Positions 37,501-45,735 of a DNA stretch of 64,000 nucleotides are shown piece after piece. Location of the stretch: NCBI RefSeq assembly GCF_052057775.1, contig NZ_CP195121.1:124001-188000 (forward strand). Direction: 5' to 3'. The notes under the pieces are model-generated. The model worked only from the letters and a program-made list of their open reading frames with translations. It did not search any database and was not told where the DNA came from. The first letter of the stretch is position 1. Each line of letters opens with the position of its first letter. The stretch comes from Methanococcoides sp052057775. Its GTDB lineage: Archaea > Halobacteriota > Methanosarcinia > Methanosarcinales > Methanosarcinaceae. The translations under genes and the position numbers were made by a program.

Positions 37501-40101
37501 ACCACCTTCATGGTTGTAGTATATGATGCTTACCTTTTTGTCAGAATTGTCTGTTTTGCCCAACTCTGCCCATGCAATGGCCCTGTCACTTATCCACCCA
37601 ACCTGTTCCATTATTGGTTCGTAATATGACTGACCTGTCACAGGATCTTTAACAATACCAGCTACCCATATGTAATCCGTACATCCTTCGATCTCAGGGT
37701 ATGCAACCTGGTAGTAAAGGGATGTAGTGCTCAATCCATGTGTGCTGTTGTAGTACTCGGAAGGCGACTGGTAATAATCATATATGCCTTTTATTACCGG
37801 AACGTTGTATCCGGTGAGATACTCCTGACCTTCTACCAGATCAAAGTTTATGTAGAAACCTTTCAGGGAGATCATTGAATCTACGAGAACAGTTCCATTG
37901 TTTGAGTAATATTCAGCTGCCCTGTTTCCATCCTCGTCATCCATGAAAGCAAGACCAGTTGCATAGATCACATTACAACCCTTTGATTCAATGTATCTTA
38001 TCAGAGCATCGTCCGCTGTAAAAGCAAGAGTATTAGACTCAAGTGCATAATTTACAATTCCTATAGTTGGAACATTTGAATCGTAAACATGGCCACCATC
38101 TATCCGGTTTGAATACCATTCAAGGTACTCTGTACTATCCTCAAAGATCCTTGGGAAGGCATCAGGATGATAAATACCATTTTTTGGTATAGGAGGTTCG
38201 GTTACCGGCCCATATTCAATATAGACATCTTCAAAATTTGATCCAATATAGCGAATCCATCTTTCCATGTTGATAGTTCCACTGTTCGTGAAATAATCGA
38301 CCATGACACTATCAGGCAGACTATCCATATCAATGGTGCCAATTCCAGTAGCTAGCTCACCCATTCCAAAGACACCTATCTCTGTACCACCATTTTGGGC
38401 ATCAATAAGAGCATCTTTGAAAAGAGGGAGCTGGTCAGCACCGACCATATAGAGTATAATTACATCCTGATCGGAAAAATCACTAATATTAGTAGCTTCC
38501 TCCCCATTCATCAGTGTAACATTGAAACGTTCTGCTATGACTTCCCTATCATTAAGAACCTGATCAAGATAATACAGATTTGTTTCTGCATTTAGTATGA
38601 AAGTAATATTCACTTTTGGAAGCAAGACCTGAGGTTCGTCTATTGTTTCATGTTCCCATACATCCGCAAACTGCTGACCCATGAACATGAGCATATTTTC
38701 CATGTTTGTTTGTCCACCCTGAATCCAGTATCTTTCTATATCGGTATATTCGTCCGAAGATAGGTCAAGGTTAGACAGGGCGTTTGAAGAAAGATCATAA
38801 CAGATAACCTTCGCTCCAAGCTCTTTGCCAACGTTAATACTTGTTGTCCAGTTTTCGATTGTGTTTTCATCCTGTGATTCAAGGAAAATTATTCCAAATT
38901 CTGAAAACTCATAATCTTCAGGCACAGGATCGTCTTTTGTAAAGATCGTTACATTCAACTCTGACGAGATGTTGGCATCTTGTGCAGCATTGATCAGTGA
39001 AACTTCATTGTGATCCGTACCAAGGACAAATAAGATTTCAGTGTAATCAACATTTACATTGTCCCAGAAATTGATTATTGGATGATCACTGTATTCTGTT
39101 GCAAGATAGATAAGAAGATCTTCTGCATTCTCAAGCCCTTCACCTGTTACATCCATATTGATGTAATAGTTGTATACCTCGTCATCAGCACTACCATTTG
39201 AAATATGATCAAAATAGGGAGGAGTGTTTGTACTAGCCTTCACGCTTAACAAAGAGGTACCATTATCATGGACTGCTTGCAGAGTCTCGTTTATGCTAAA
39301 TCCGGTTGTAGCACTTGTTGTATTATAAACTTTAGAACCAACCATCTCAAATAAGATCACATCCTGAGATGCTAAAAGACCATTATCTGCAGCTTCAAGT
39401 AATTGATCACTTGCGTACCAGGTTGCATTATATGCAGGAATGGCAGTATATTCTATAAATTGACTATGATCGTTTGTCAGCTTTGCAGTCTCCAAAGCAT
39501 CACTTTCTTGATAATAAACATATGTTATTCTCAGAGGCGTCAATAATCTCGTGATCGTAGGATCATTACCATAATCTTTTGCAAGACATATTAGCAGATC
39601 CTCTGCATTTTCAAGCCCTTCACCTGTTACATCCATATTGCTGTAATAGTTGTATACCTCATCATCAGCACTACCATTAGAGATATGGTCAAAATAGGAA
39701 GGAGTGCTTGTACTAGCCTTTACGCTTAACAAAGAGGTACCATTATCGTGAACTGATTGCAGAGTCTCATTTATGCTAAATCCAGTCGTGTTACTTACCG
39801 TGTTGTAAACTTTTGAACCGACCATCTCAAACAATATCACATCTTGAGATGACAAAAAACCATTGTCTGCCGCCTCAATCAATTGATCACTTGCATAATA
39901 GCTTTCATTAAATGCAGGAATGGCAGTATACTCTATAAATTGACGGTAATCATTTGTTAGTTCTGCCATTTCCAGAGCATCACTTTCTTGATAATAAACA
40001 TAAGTAATGTTAACCTTTGATTCTTCAGCCGACACCACTGGCGAAGCTGCCAGCAAAATCAAAACACTTAAAAGTAATAATCTAGGTATTATATTTCGCA
40101 T
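34543..40101 (-). CDS. Surface-anchored CobN-like magnesium/cobalt chelatase family protein
   Basis: 1852 residues. Signal peptide (1-25, PRLLLLSVLILLAASPVVSA), two nearly identical 160-residue repeats (32-191 and 192-351), further related segments, then the large CobN/BchH-type chelatase domain with HFGTHGTQEWLPGK (1032-1045). A Cys/His motif CCHHTCGN is at about 1717. The protein ends in a Ser/Thr-rich stalk, one membrane helix (LLVLLSAGLIYFGF) and RKK. CobN is the large cobaltochelatase subunit, normally cytoplasmic; the signal and anchor place this one outside the cell. It is encoded with a DUF2149 protein, an ExbB/TolQ-like channel and a DUF2162 membrane protein, so a membrane-energised cobalt or corrinoid/tetrapyrrole uptake machine is inferred. 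The start is ATG 40101; upstream in-frame codons run through a hairpin and have no ribosome site. Confidence 0.88.
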   Translation of the reverse strand: MRNIIPRLLLLSVLILLAASPVVSAEESKVNITYVYYQESDALEMAELTNDYRQFIEYTAIPAFNESYYASDQLIEAADNGFLSSQDVILFEMVGSKVYNTVSNTTGFSINETLQSVHDNGTSLLSVKASTSTPSYFDHISNGSADDEVYNYYSNMDVTGEGLENAEDLLICLAKDYGNDPTITRLLTPLRITYVYYQESDALETAKLTNDHSQFIEYTAIPAYNATWYASDQLLEAADNGLLASQDVILFEMVGSKVYNTTSATTGFSINETLQAVHDNGTSLLSVKASTNTPPYFDHISNGSADDEVYNYYINMDVTGEGLENAEDLLIYLATEYSDHPIINFWDNVNVDYTEILFVLGTDHNEVSLINAAQDANISSELNVTIFTKDDPVPEDYEFSEFGIIFLESQDENTIENWTTSINVGKELGAKVICYDLSSNALSNLDLSSDEYTDIERYWIQGGQTNMENMLMFMGQQFADVWEHETIDEPQVLLPKVNITFILNAETNLYYLDQVLNDREVIAERFNVTLMNGEEATNISDFSDQDVIILYMVGADQLPLFKDALIDAQNGGTEIGVFGMGELATGIGTIDMDSLPDSVMVDYFTNSGTINMERWIRYIGSNFEDVYIEYGPVTEPPIPKNGIYHPDAFPRIFEDSTEYLEWYSNRIDGGHVYDSNVPTIGIVNYALESNTLAFTADDALIRYIESKGCNVIYATGLAFMDDEDGNRAAEYYSNNGTVLVDSMISLKGFYINFDLVEGQEYLTGYNVPVIKGIYDYYQSPSEYYNSTHGLSTTSLYYQVAYPEIEGCTDYIWVAGIVKDPVTGQSYYEPIMEQVGWISDRAIAWAELGKTDNSDKKVSIIYYNHEGGKNNIGASYLDIGSSFTLLLEQMQAEGYDIGNGTIPNTSEFIDLFIESRNVGSWAPGELEKVVNSGNVTLVPVSEYLAWYNTLPESVRQDVESKWGPAPGDIMVYEGNFVIPTVQLGNINFIPQPIRGTLSDESILYHDKELPPTHQYLATYFWINNVYDADAMIHFGTHGTQEWLPGKEVCLWRYDYPSIMVAETPVIYPYIMDNVGEGTQAKRRGNAVIIDHLTPPIVEAGLYGNLSIMHEKIHSYEDAKSINDTAKMELYRNSTIELYDSLCLANDLGVTSDELNGMNDVEFETFLDSVLHDYLHELQTTLMPYGLHIFGVAPENEKLVSMVKSMLRSDFIDHIYSVIPKDTGDEEDWENAANAYAADLLNATLVNGTDVSAAQLEVLNLTDSSITADLDQALYYSDQLAQTTREIDQTLRALNAEYIEPAPGNDPIRNPEALPTGRNFYSFDQRKFPDAETEELGRILIDQWVADYYAVNGAYPDKQAFILWSVETMRHKGLMEAQIYALIGVELERSSGRITGFNVIPEENMTHPRIDVLILPSGLYRDTFPLQLEWMDEAVRIVADLNESEEFNFVRRNSLEMEAELIAMGYDNETAEYISRSRVFSEPPGSYGTGISEAVAASDTWDDESKMADLYISRMSNIYGVDTWGENNEDVFKMNLEDVDVAMHSDTSNLYGLIDNDDFFQYLGGLGLAVRSLTGETPDMYIAEFKDVDNPQIITLEDAFRNELRARYLNPSWMTGMMEFDYAGAREFMKFTEYMWGWDATCPDMVTDDDWNMMYDAYVLDKYDLGLDEFYQENPYQYQSQLARMLETTRKDYWDASDEVIQNLVREYVESVVENGVTCCHHTCGNALLDEYVQGIMSVPGVVSQETIDEYNRLMQDATQPTPATSSRKSSSSASSANVVNSTSTSTDATGYGTTTDQPTDSPQDNYVEGYEMTRESTHDESSSSSSFSGSDVVGALLVLLSAGLIYFGFMRKK
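39049..40008 (-). repeat. 480-bp tandem duplication inside the CobN-like gene
   Basis: Two head-to-tail copies (40008-39529 and 39528-39049), each encoding 160 residues that begin ITYVYYQESDALE. Nucleotide identity is high over long stretches, with differences mostly in third positions, so the duplication is recent or homogenised. N-glycosylation sequons recur in each copy. Confidence 0.9.
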
Positions 40102-40125
40102 GTTATCCACCCGATAATGTGTAAG

Positions 40126-40162
40126 ACACCCCGGCACTTTGCTTGACGGCTGTCCGGGGTGT
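40126..40162 (-). promoter_or_regulatory. GC-rich hairpin in the leader of the CobN-like gene
   Basis: ACACCCCGG (40126-40134) pairs with CCGGGGTGT (40154-40162) around a 19-nt loop, 25 nt upstream of the start codon and 70 nt after the DUF2149 stop. It could be an mRNA processing or stability element that sets subunit ratio, or an attenuator. No T-run follows on the minus strand, so a classic terminator is less likely. Confidence 0.55.
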
Positions 40163-40233
40163 ATCAAACTTTCATTATCAACACATTTTCATTCTGTTTT
40201 TTAATTGGTCATTTCCACACACTCTTGAAAGGA

Positions 40234-40593
40234 TCAGGTGCTCGTTTCGTTCCCCGAATCTGGAACGTAAACAACACGACCATCGGCCAGCTGGTAGGCC
40301 GTTCCCAGTGCCTCACCGGTACCACCACCGATCTGTTCGGTCATGTTCAGCACTTCTATGTCCTGGCCTTCCTTGACTATGATCTTCATATTCTCCTGAC
40401 CGGGATTCTTCACAATGGTTATATCTTCAGTAGGACTGAGCAGCTCAGGAAGCTGGAAAGACATAACAAGAGCTATCAGTAATGCTACTGAGAACACCAT
40501 GGCAACATCAAAGAGGTTGGCAACTCCTGTAAGAGGGTTCTGGTCTTCTTCCTCATAGAGGATGCCCGTACGCCGGTACCTTTTCTTACCCAT
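40234..40593 (-). CDS. DUF2149 membrane protein
   Basis: 119 residues: one membrane helix (about 29-49, VAMVFSVALLIALVMSFQLP) and a small extracellular domain ending in GRVVYVPDSG. Its size and topology (single N-terminal helix, outside domain) resemble ExbD/TolR partners of ExbB, though DUF2149 is its own family. The start shares one base with the stop of the ExbB-like gene (TAATG), so the two are coupled. Probably the stator partner of the channel. Confidence 0.85.
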   Translation of the reverse strand: MGKKRYRRTGILYEEEDQNPLTGVANLFDVAMVFSVALLIALVMSFQLPELLSPTEDITIVKNPGQENMKIIVKEGQDIEVLNMTEQIGGGTGEALGTAYQLADGRVVYVPDSGNETST

Positions 40594-41213
40594 TATTCGA
40601 TCTCCATGGAATCAACAAGATAATCGATATCTGCCATGTCCTGCCAGTACCACCTTTTCCTGACCAGTGTAAGTACGTACCCCACGATACCTGCAAAAAG
40701 TCCGAGTACGGTTGTTGCAAACGCGATCATCAGGTTGTTGGCGAGCTGAAGGATATCACCCTGTGCAAGACCGATGAGTGCAGGACCCAGTGGAATTAAA
40801 GTTCCCATTAGTCCAAGCATAGGAGCTACTGTTGACAGTATCTTTGTTTGTTCCAGACGCTTGGTCATCCTGACCTCGTACTCTTCTGAAAGCCAGTCAA
40901 TAGAAGAGAGGCTGCTCTTTTTCAGGTGCTCTGCTGCATCATGTGCAAAAGATGTGACAAGCTGGTTCTGGTCAAGTTTCAGAAGATGTGATGCGGCTTC
41001 ATCATAGGAGGATTTCTTGATATTCTCCTGAACGTTTCTGCCAATATGTTCCAGTTCTTTGACGTTTCGGTGACGTTTTGCATATTCGGAGATGAACTCA
41101 CCAATAAGTCCAAGAGATAATGCAATTGTCAGGATCAAAAGTATTACCACCGGATACAGCATGGCAGATGCAGCGGTATACATGATCTGGAACAAAGAAG
41201 AATCAATACCCAT
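40593..41213 (-). CDS. MotA/TolQ/ExbB proton channel family protein
   Basis: 206 residues with three membrane helices (about 13-36, 125-150, 160-185) and the family segment STVAPMLGLMGTLIPLGPAL. It uses the ion gradient to drive an outside partner. Archaea have no outer membrane, so the driven component is likely the surface CobN-like protein. It lies 2 nt downstream of the DUF2162 gene and overlaps DUF2149. Confidence 0.9.
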   Translation of the reverse strand: MGIDSSLFQIMYTAASAMLYPVVILLILTIALSLGLIGEFISEYAKRHRNVKELEHIGRNVQENIKKSSYDEAASHLLKLDQNQLVTSFAHDAAEHLKKSSLSSIDWLSEEYEVRMTKRLEQTKILSTVAPMLGLMGTLIPLGPALIGLAQGDILQLANNLMIAFATTVLGLFAGIVGYVLTLVRKRWYWQDMADIDYLVDSMEIE

Positions 41214-41215
41214 AT

Positions 41216-41890
41216 TTAGTTACTCCTTATTTTTTCAAGAACAAATCCACCGGCAATGAATATTGCAAAGACCACGAACGGAAGGATCTCCACAGGTGGT
41301 GCGTGATACGGAGGGATGTTCATCTGTTTTGTTTTAATGTAAGTAGGTACCAGGATAGCTCCCATGAGATAGTAGATACCAAGGATCATCATGATGTTAC
41401 CAAGGGTCTCCGGAGTCTTGTTCAGCTTCTTGCACAAAAATGAAGTTGCAACCACAGAAACGAAGAATACAATTCCTACAAAGAATCCGATAAGCAGACC
41501 GCCCATCTCAAGTGATGTTGCCAGAAGCATACAGGATATGAAGAGCGCTGTCAGGCAGACTGGACAGGGCAGGGATATCACGAGGAATGTGCGATGCGAT
41601 ACATCGCAACCACAATTCCACTGCTTCTGGGTATAGATGCCTGCACCGATGAGGAGCAATGCGACCAGAACGTGAAGAGACATTCCCATGCTTGCGATCA
41701 GGTCAAGGTTTGACTGGTCTACATATTCTATGAGACTGCCAATGATCACTGAAAGAATAAAGTAGCTACCTGCAAGAGCAAGGATCTGTTTTGTGCTGCG
41801 ATTGGAAAAACCACAACCTATGCCGGTCTTAATACCAAATAGAAGGATAGCTATCAGTATTCCCACAACAGTGAGAAGTACCATGTTCAT
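41216..41890 (-). CDS. DUF2162 family predicted transporter
   Basis: 224 residues with six to seven membrane helices. Cysteines in GIGCGFSN, WNCGCDVSH and LPCPVCLTALF face the membrane border and could bind metal. The DUF2162 family is associated with CobN-like genes in methanogens and is the obvious candidate for the permease of this system. First gene of the operon. The substrate (cobalt or a corrinoid) is inferred from context only. Confidence 0.85.
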   Translation of the reverse strand: MNMVLLTVVGILIAILLFGIKTGIGCGFSNRSTKQILALAGSYFILSVIIGSLIEYVDQSNLDLIASMGMSLHVLVALLLIGAGIYTQKQWNCGCDVSHRTFLVISLPCPVCLTALFISCMLLATSLEMGGLLIGFFVGIVFFVSVVATSFLCKKLNKTPETLGNIMMILGIYYLMGAILVPTYIKTKQMNIPPYHAPPVEILPFVVFAIFIAGGFVLEKIRSN

Positions 41891-42437
41891 TCACAAGCAC
41901 CTCTTGAACTTTTGTTTAGAATGTATGTTATTGACAACACTTCTACCACCCAAATTAATAGTTTTTTACACCAAATTAGTTCAAATATAATACACACATA
42001 AATTAGACAAGTATAATTGAGTGCCACATATGAGAACATTATAGTATATAAAACTGATTTTTTGCATCACATATGTAGTACATTTAGATAACAATATAGA
42101 TACTAAAAGTAATATAAGTTATTTAATAGAGTACCAAAAATAGAGGCTAATTTCCATCCCACAGATGTAAAGATCAAAAAAATAAAGCTGCTATGAACCA
42201 TAGATGTGACCTACAAAAATTTTTGTTGACAAAAAGATATGAACACACGGAATGAAACAAAGATGATCCACAATTTCCAGTATATACGGCAAATATGAAA
42301 AAAGAGAACATATCATGTAAAAAATATTACGGATAATGGTTGAGTTCATACCTAACACAAACCCTGCAATATAGAATCCCGGGTATAGAATATCAAAATA
42401 CTTATCACATATCATAAGGTTAGAAAGATTGATTCCA
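41891..42437. other. AT-rich intergenic region between divergent units
   Basis: About 550 nt with TATA-like runs in both directions and two CACATATG copies (near 42026 and 42068). It probably holds the promoters of the CobN-system operon and of the FKBP gene. No gene is visible. Confidence 0.4.
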
Positions 42438-42980
42438 ATGAAGAAAGCAATATTACTTGTTATACTTGCAGGCATTGTCCTTATCAGTGGCTGTACAGGC
42501 AATTCCGGGGATCAGGAAGATACAATGGTGAAAGAAGGAGATTATATCACTGTCAATTACATTGGCCAGCTTGAAGACGGAACCATCTTTGATACATCAC
42601 TGGAAGAGGTAGCAAAGGAAGCAGGCCAGTACAACCCTGCAAGGGAGTACAGCCCTCTCGGGTTCACTGTGGGTGCAGGCCAGATGATCAAAGGCTTCGA
42701 CAACTGCGTGGTCGGAATGGAGATAGGAGAAGAACGTACTGTGACGATCCCTGCAGCAGAAGCATACGGAGAATACAATGAGGAACTTGTCCAGCCTATC
42801 GAGATCAGCAAGCTCAACGAGATGGGGATCGAGCCAGAGGTTGGAATGGCACTCTACACCCAGCACGGGCAGGTAACAGTATCAAAAATGAATGACACCC
42901 ATGCATTCATCGACTACAACCACCACCTTGCAGGAAAGACACTTGTCTTTAAGATAACACTCGTGTCTATCGGACAATAA
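42438..42980 (+). CDS. FKBP-type peptidyl-prolyl isomerase, lipoprotein
   Basis: 180 residues. The lipoprotein signal ends at a LISGC lipobox (Cys about 20), then a charged linker and the FKBP domain (VKEGDYITVNYIGQLEDGTIFDTS, FTVGAGQMIKGFDNCVVGM), with the inserted IF-like chaperone domain found in long archaeal FKBPs. It acts on secreted proteins at the outer face. The start is ATG 42438; TTG 42429 is an alternative. It begins a plus-strand cluster with an OB-fold protein and surface-sugar genes. Confidence 0.92.
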   Translation: MKKAILLVILAGIVLISGCTGNSGDQEDTMVKEGDYITVNYIGQLEDGTIFDTSLEEVAKEAGQYNPAREYSPLGFTVGAGQMIKGFDNCVVGMEIGEERTVTIPAAEAYGEYNEELVQPIEISKLNEMGIEPEVGMALYTQHGQVTVSKMNDTHAFIDYNHHLAGKTLVFKITLVSIGQ

Positions 42981-43018
42981 AAGAACAGTCACTAAAAAAC
43001 AACAAAAACGGATCAAGG

Positions 43019-43399
43019 ATGGAAAAGGAAGAAAAGATCGTAGCGATCCTGCTGGTGATGGCCATCCTGTCACTGGCAGTAGCTTATTTTACATACCTCC
43101 CGGGAGAGATCACAGGAGATGTCCGGCCACTGGCCGATTCATCCGGACTTGGAGAGAAGGTATTTGTGGAAGGGGAAGTCCTGAGCAAGCGCCTCACATA
43201 TACCGGAGACCACCTTATTCTAGAAGTTGAACATAGCACTCAGCCAATAACTGTCTTCATACCCAACAACAAGGGAGCAGAAGAGATCAACGAAAAGGTC
43301 TCCAGAGGTGACAGGGTTCATATTACCGGCATACTGGACGAATATGAAGGAAAACTGGAGATTGTTGTCCAGAAGGAAAAGGATGTGCAGATCTTCTGA
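43019..43399 (+). CDS. Membrane-anchored OB-fold protein
   Basis: 126 residues: N-terminal membrane helix (about 7-27, VAILLVMAILSLAVAYFTYL), then an OB-fold (KVFVEGEVLSKRLTYTGDHL ... GDRVHITGILDEYEGKLEI) like the nucleic-acid-binding tRNA_anti type. The topology puts the OB domain outside the cell. Function is unknown. It follows the FKBP gene by 38 nt. Confidence 0.82.
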   Translation: MEKEEKIVAILLVMAILSLAVAYFTYLPGEITGDVRPLADSSGLGEKVFVEGEVLSKRLTYTGDHLILEVEHSTQPITVFIPNNKGAEEINEKVSRGDRVHITGILDEYEGKLEIVVQKEKDVQIF

Positions 43400-43463
43400 A
43401 AGACAATTACAAAAAAACTTCATGACGGTAACAATATAAGTGAAAAGGTCGTTTTCTAGAAGC

Positions 43464-44624
43464 ATGAAAGCGTGTATCATGTGCGGGGGAGAAGGCACAC
43501 GACTTCGTCCTTTGACCTTTGACAGACCAAAGCCAAGTATACCAATTGTGAACAAGCCTTCCGTTGTGCATCTGATAGAGCATCTTGCAAAAGAAGGATT
43601 CACAGAGATCATCATTACGATAGGGTACATGGCTGAAAAAATAGAAGAAAGCCTTGGTGACGGGCGTATGTACGGAGTACATATCGACTACGTTTATGAA
43701 GAAAAAAAGCTTGGTACTGCAGGCGGTGTGAAGAACGCGGAGGAGTATCTCAAGGATGAACCATTCATTATTGTGGGCGGAGACCATGTAATGGACCTTG
43801 GCCTTCGTAATATGTACCAGTTCCATGAAGCAAACGATGCTATAGTGACCATCGGACTGATGTCCATCGATGACCCACGTGAATTCGGTATCGCTGACAT
43901 GGACGTGAACAACAGGATACACCGCTTTTTGGAAAAACCTGGTGCCGGAGAAATTTTCAGCAATCTTGCCAGCACAGGAATATACATGTGTTCACCGGAG
44001 ATCTTCGACTGGATACCTGAAGGTGAACAGTATGACTTTGCAAAAGACCTGTTTCCTGCATTGATGGAAAAGGGGATGAACATAAATGGCATGTTGAAGC
44101 GCGGCCACTGGACTGATGTGGGTAGCGCAAACGCTTACAGGCAGGCTCAGAGATGGATGCTTGACTCCCTTCCGGGAACCACCATCGAGGGGAATTTCAA
44201 GACCACGAATGCACGCATCAGCGGACCCCTCCGGATAGGGAACAACGTGGTCGTTGGATCGAACTCGGCACTTGTAGGACCAATTGCCATCGGTGAGAAC
44301 ACCACCATCGGAGACAATGTCCTGATAGGACCATATACTACCATCGGCTCCAATTGCGTCATCAAAGACAACAGCAGGATATTATCATCATACATATTCA
44401 ACAACGTCACCGTCGGGGACAACTCCAATGCATCCGGTTCAATTATAGATAACAACACGGTCATAGGAAAGAACTGCAGCCTTGAGAACGGAACTGTCAT
44501 CGGCCCACGTGTGAACATTAACGATGATACCATCATCCATTCCGATGTAAAGATATGGCCGGAGATCGATATAAAATCGGGCTCAAGGATAAAGGAGACA
44601 ATAATCAACCCCGAGTTCGAATAA
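43464..44624 (+). CDS. Sugar-1-phosphate nucleotidyltransferase with left-handed beta-helix domain
   Basis: 386 residues. The N-terminal nucleotidyltransferase carries MCGGEGTRLRPLTFDRPKP and GGDHVMDLG, followed by hexapeptide repeats (IGNNVVVGSNSALVGPIAIG, IGDNVLIGPYTTIG). It makes an NDP-sugar (GDP-mannose or dTDP-/UDP-glucose type) for glycosylation. Specificity cannot be read from sequence alone. The start is ATG 43464, in line with the family N-terminus; GTG 43440 is unlikely. Next to a flippase-like gene, suggesting surface glycan or glycolipid synthesis. Confidence 0.9.
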   Translation: MKACIMCGGEGTRLRPLTFDRPKPSIPIVNKPSVVHLIEHLAKEGFTEIIITIGYMAEKIEESLGDGRMYGVHIDYVYEEKKLGTAGGVKNAEEYLKDEPFIIVGGDHVMDLGLRNMYQFHEANDAIVTIGLMSIDDPREFGIADMDVNNRIHRFLEKPGAGEIFSNLASTGIYMCSPEIFDWIPEGEQYDFAKDLFPALMEKGMNINGMLKRGHWTDVGSANAYRQAQRWMLDSLPGTTIEGNFKTTNARISGPLRIGNNVVVGSNSALVGPIAIGENTTIGDNVLIGPYTTIGSNCVIKDNSRILSSYIFNNVTVGDNSNASGSIIDNNTVIGKNCSLENGTVIGPRVNINDDTIIHSDVKIWPEIDIKSGSRIKETIINPEFE

Positions 44625-44643
44625 AGTATAGATAACAGAGAAC

Positions 44644-45678
44644 ATGAATCGATTCCTGAAGTGGCTCGTAATCTCACTACTGTTAAGCTTCGCATCAATT
44701 GGATTTCTGCTGGTCTTCACAGTGGATACGACCACAATCGATTCTATTCTTAACATCAAAAAGGAAGCGATCTTTGCTGCCATTACACTTCAGATATTTT
44801 CATATATTGTCTGGGGATTCCGTACAAAATTCATGTGCCAATCCCTGGGACACGATATCAGTTCATTGAAGACCACGGAGATCGCCATATCGAGCCTCCT
44901 TGTAGCTGCTGTCACACCATCTTCTGCAGGTGGGGAAGCCCTGAGGGTCCACCTGTTATCAAAGAACGGGATCCCCATAGGACAGGCAACTTCAGTGGTA
45001 ATTGGAGAGCGACTCACGGATGCTTTTCTGATACTTCTTACAGCCCCCATCGCACTCTACATCTTCAGAGGTGTGATCCCGGGAGATAATTTTGATATAC
45101 TCCTAATCACAGGCGAAGCAGTGCTCCTCTCAGCTCTCGGGGTCCTGATATATGCTGTATGGAAACCACACCGGATAAAGAGAATGATACATTTCCTCGT
45201 ACGCAGGACAAGACGTTTTCATGGTAAGAAGACCGACGAAGCACTTGCACATCTGTTGAAAAAGGTGGATACGGAAGTGGACGATTTCCACTTCGGCCTG
45301 CGATACCTGTTGAAAAAAGGAAGAAGAGGTCTGCTATACGGAACAATATGCACTATGATCTATCGCTGCACACTCTATTCCATCCTGCCGGTCATACTCT
45401 GTGGGCTGAACCAGTCGCCTGAAGTGGTGATTGCATTCGCAGCACAAATCCTGTTGACGATCGTAATGATAATCCCTGCAACCCCGGGTGCGAGCGGCGT
45501 GGCAGAATTTGGTGCAAGCTCATTGTTCTCAGTACTGGTCGCATCCCCTGCACTGATAGGAATAACCGTACTGGCCTGGAGAGCACTTACATATTACACC
45601 AATATAATTGCAGGAAGTTTTGTGAGCCTAAAGGTCCTCAAGGATGCAGATTTCATGAACAGCTCAAATGAAGAGTAA
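44644..45678 (+). CDS. Flippase-like membrane protein (LPG synthase TM / UPF0104 family)
   Basis: 344 residues, about eight membrane helices, with the family segment VAAVTPSSAGGEALRVHLL near residue 95 and ATPGASGVAEFG near 285. Members include AglD-associated and lysylphosphatidylglycerol synthase membrane domains and are thought to move polyprenyl-linked sugars or lipids. It lies 19 nt after the nucleotidyltransferase gene, so a surface-polysaccharide role is inferred. Confidence 0.9.
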   Translation: MNRFLKWLVISLLLSFASIGFLLVFTVDTTTIDSILNIKKEAIFAAITLQIFSYIVWGFRTKFMCQSLGHDISSLKTTEIAISSLLVAAVTPSSAGGEALRVHLLSKNGIPIGQATSVVIGERLTDAFLILLTAPIALYIFRGVIPGDNFDILLITGEAVLLSALGVLIYAVWKPHRIKRMIHFLVRRTRRFHGKKTDEALAHLLKKVDTEVDDFHFGLRYLLKKGRRGLLYGTICTMIYRCTLYSILPVILCGLNQSPEVVIAFAAQILLTIVMIIPATPGASGVAEFGASSLFSVLVASPALIGITVLAWRALTYYTNIIAGSFVSLKVLKDADFMNSSNEE

Positions 45679-45735
45679 GAAAAAGATGGACAGAAAAAGA
45701 CAATCGGTAAAAATGATGAAGAAAGAGAAGACGGA

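Noticed and set aside
40102..40167. 22-codon N-terminal extension of the CobN-like protein
   Set aside because: It runs through the hairpin at 40126-40162, has no ribosome site, and would precede a clear signal peptide starting at ATG 40101.
40102..40233. Cobalamin riboswitch upstream of the CobN-like gene
   Set aside because: A hairpin exists but no B12-box-like conserved segment can be seen, and such riboswitches are rare in archaea.
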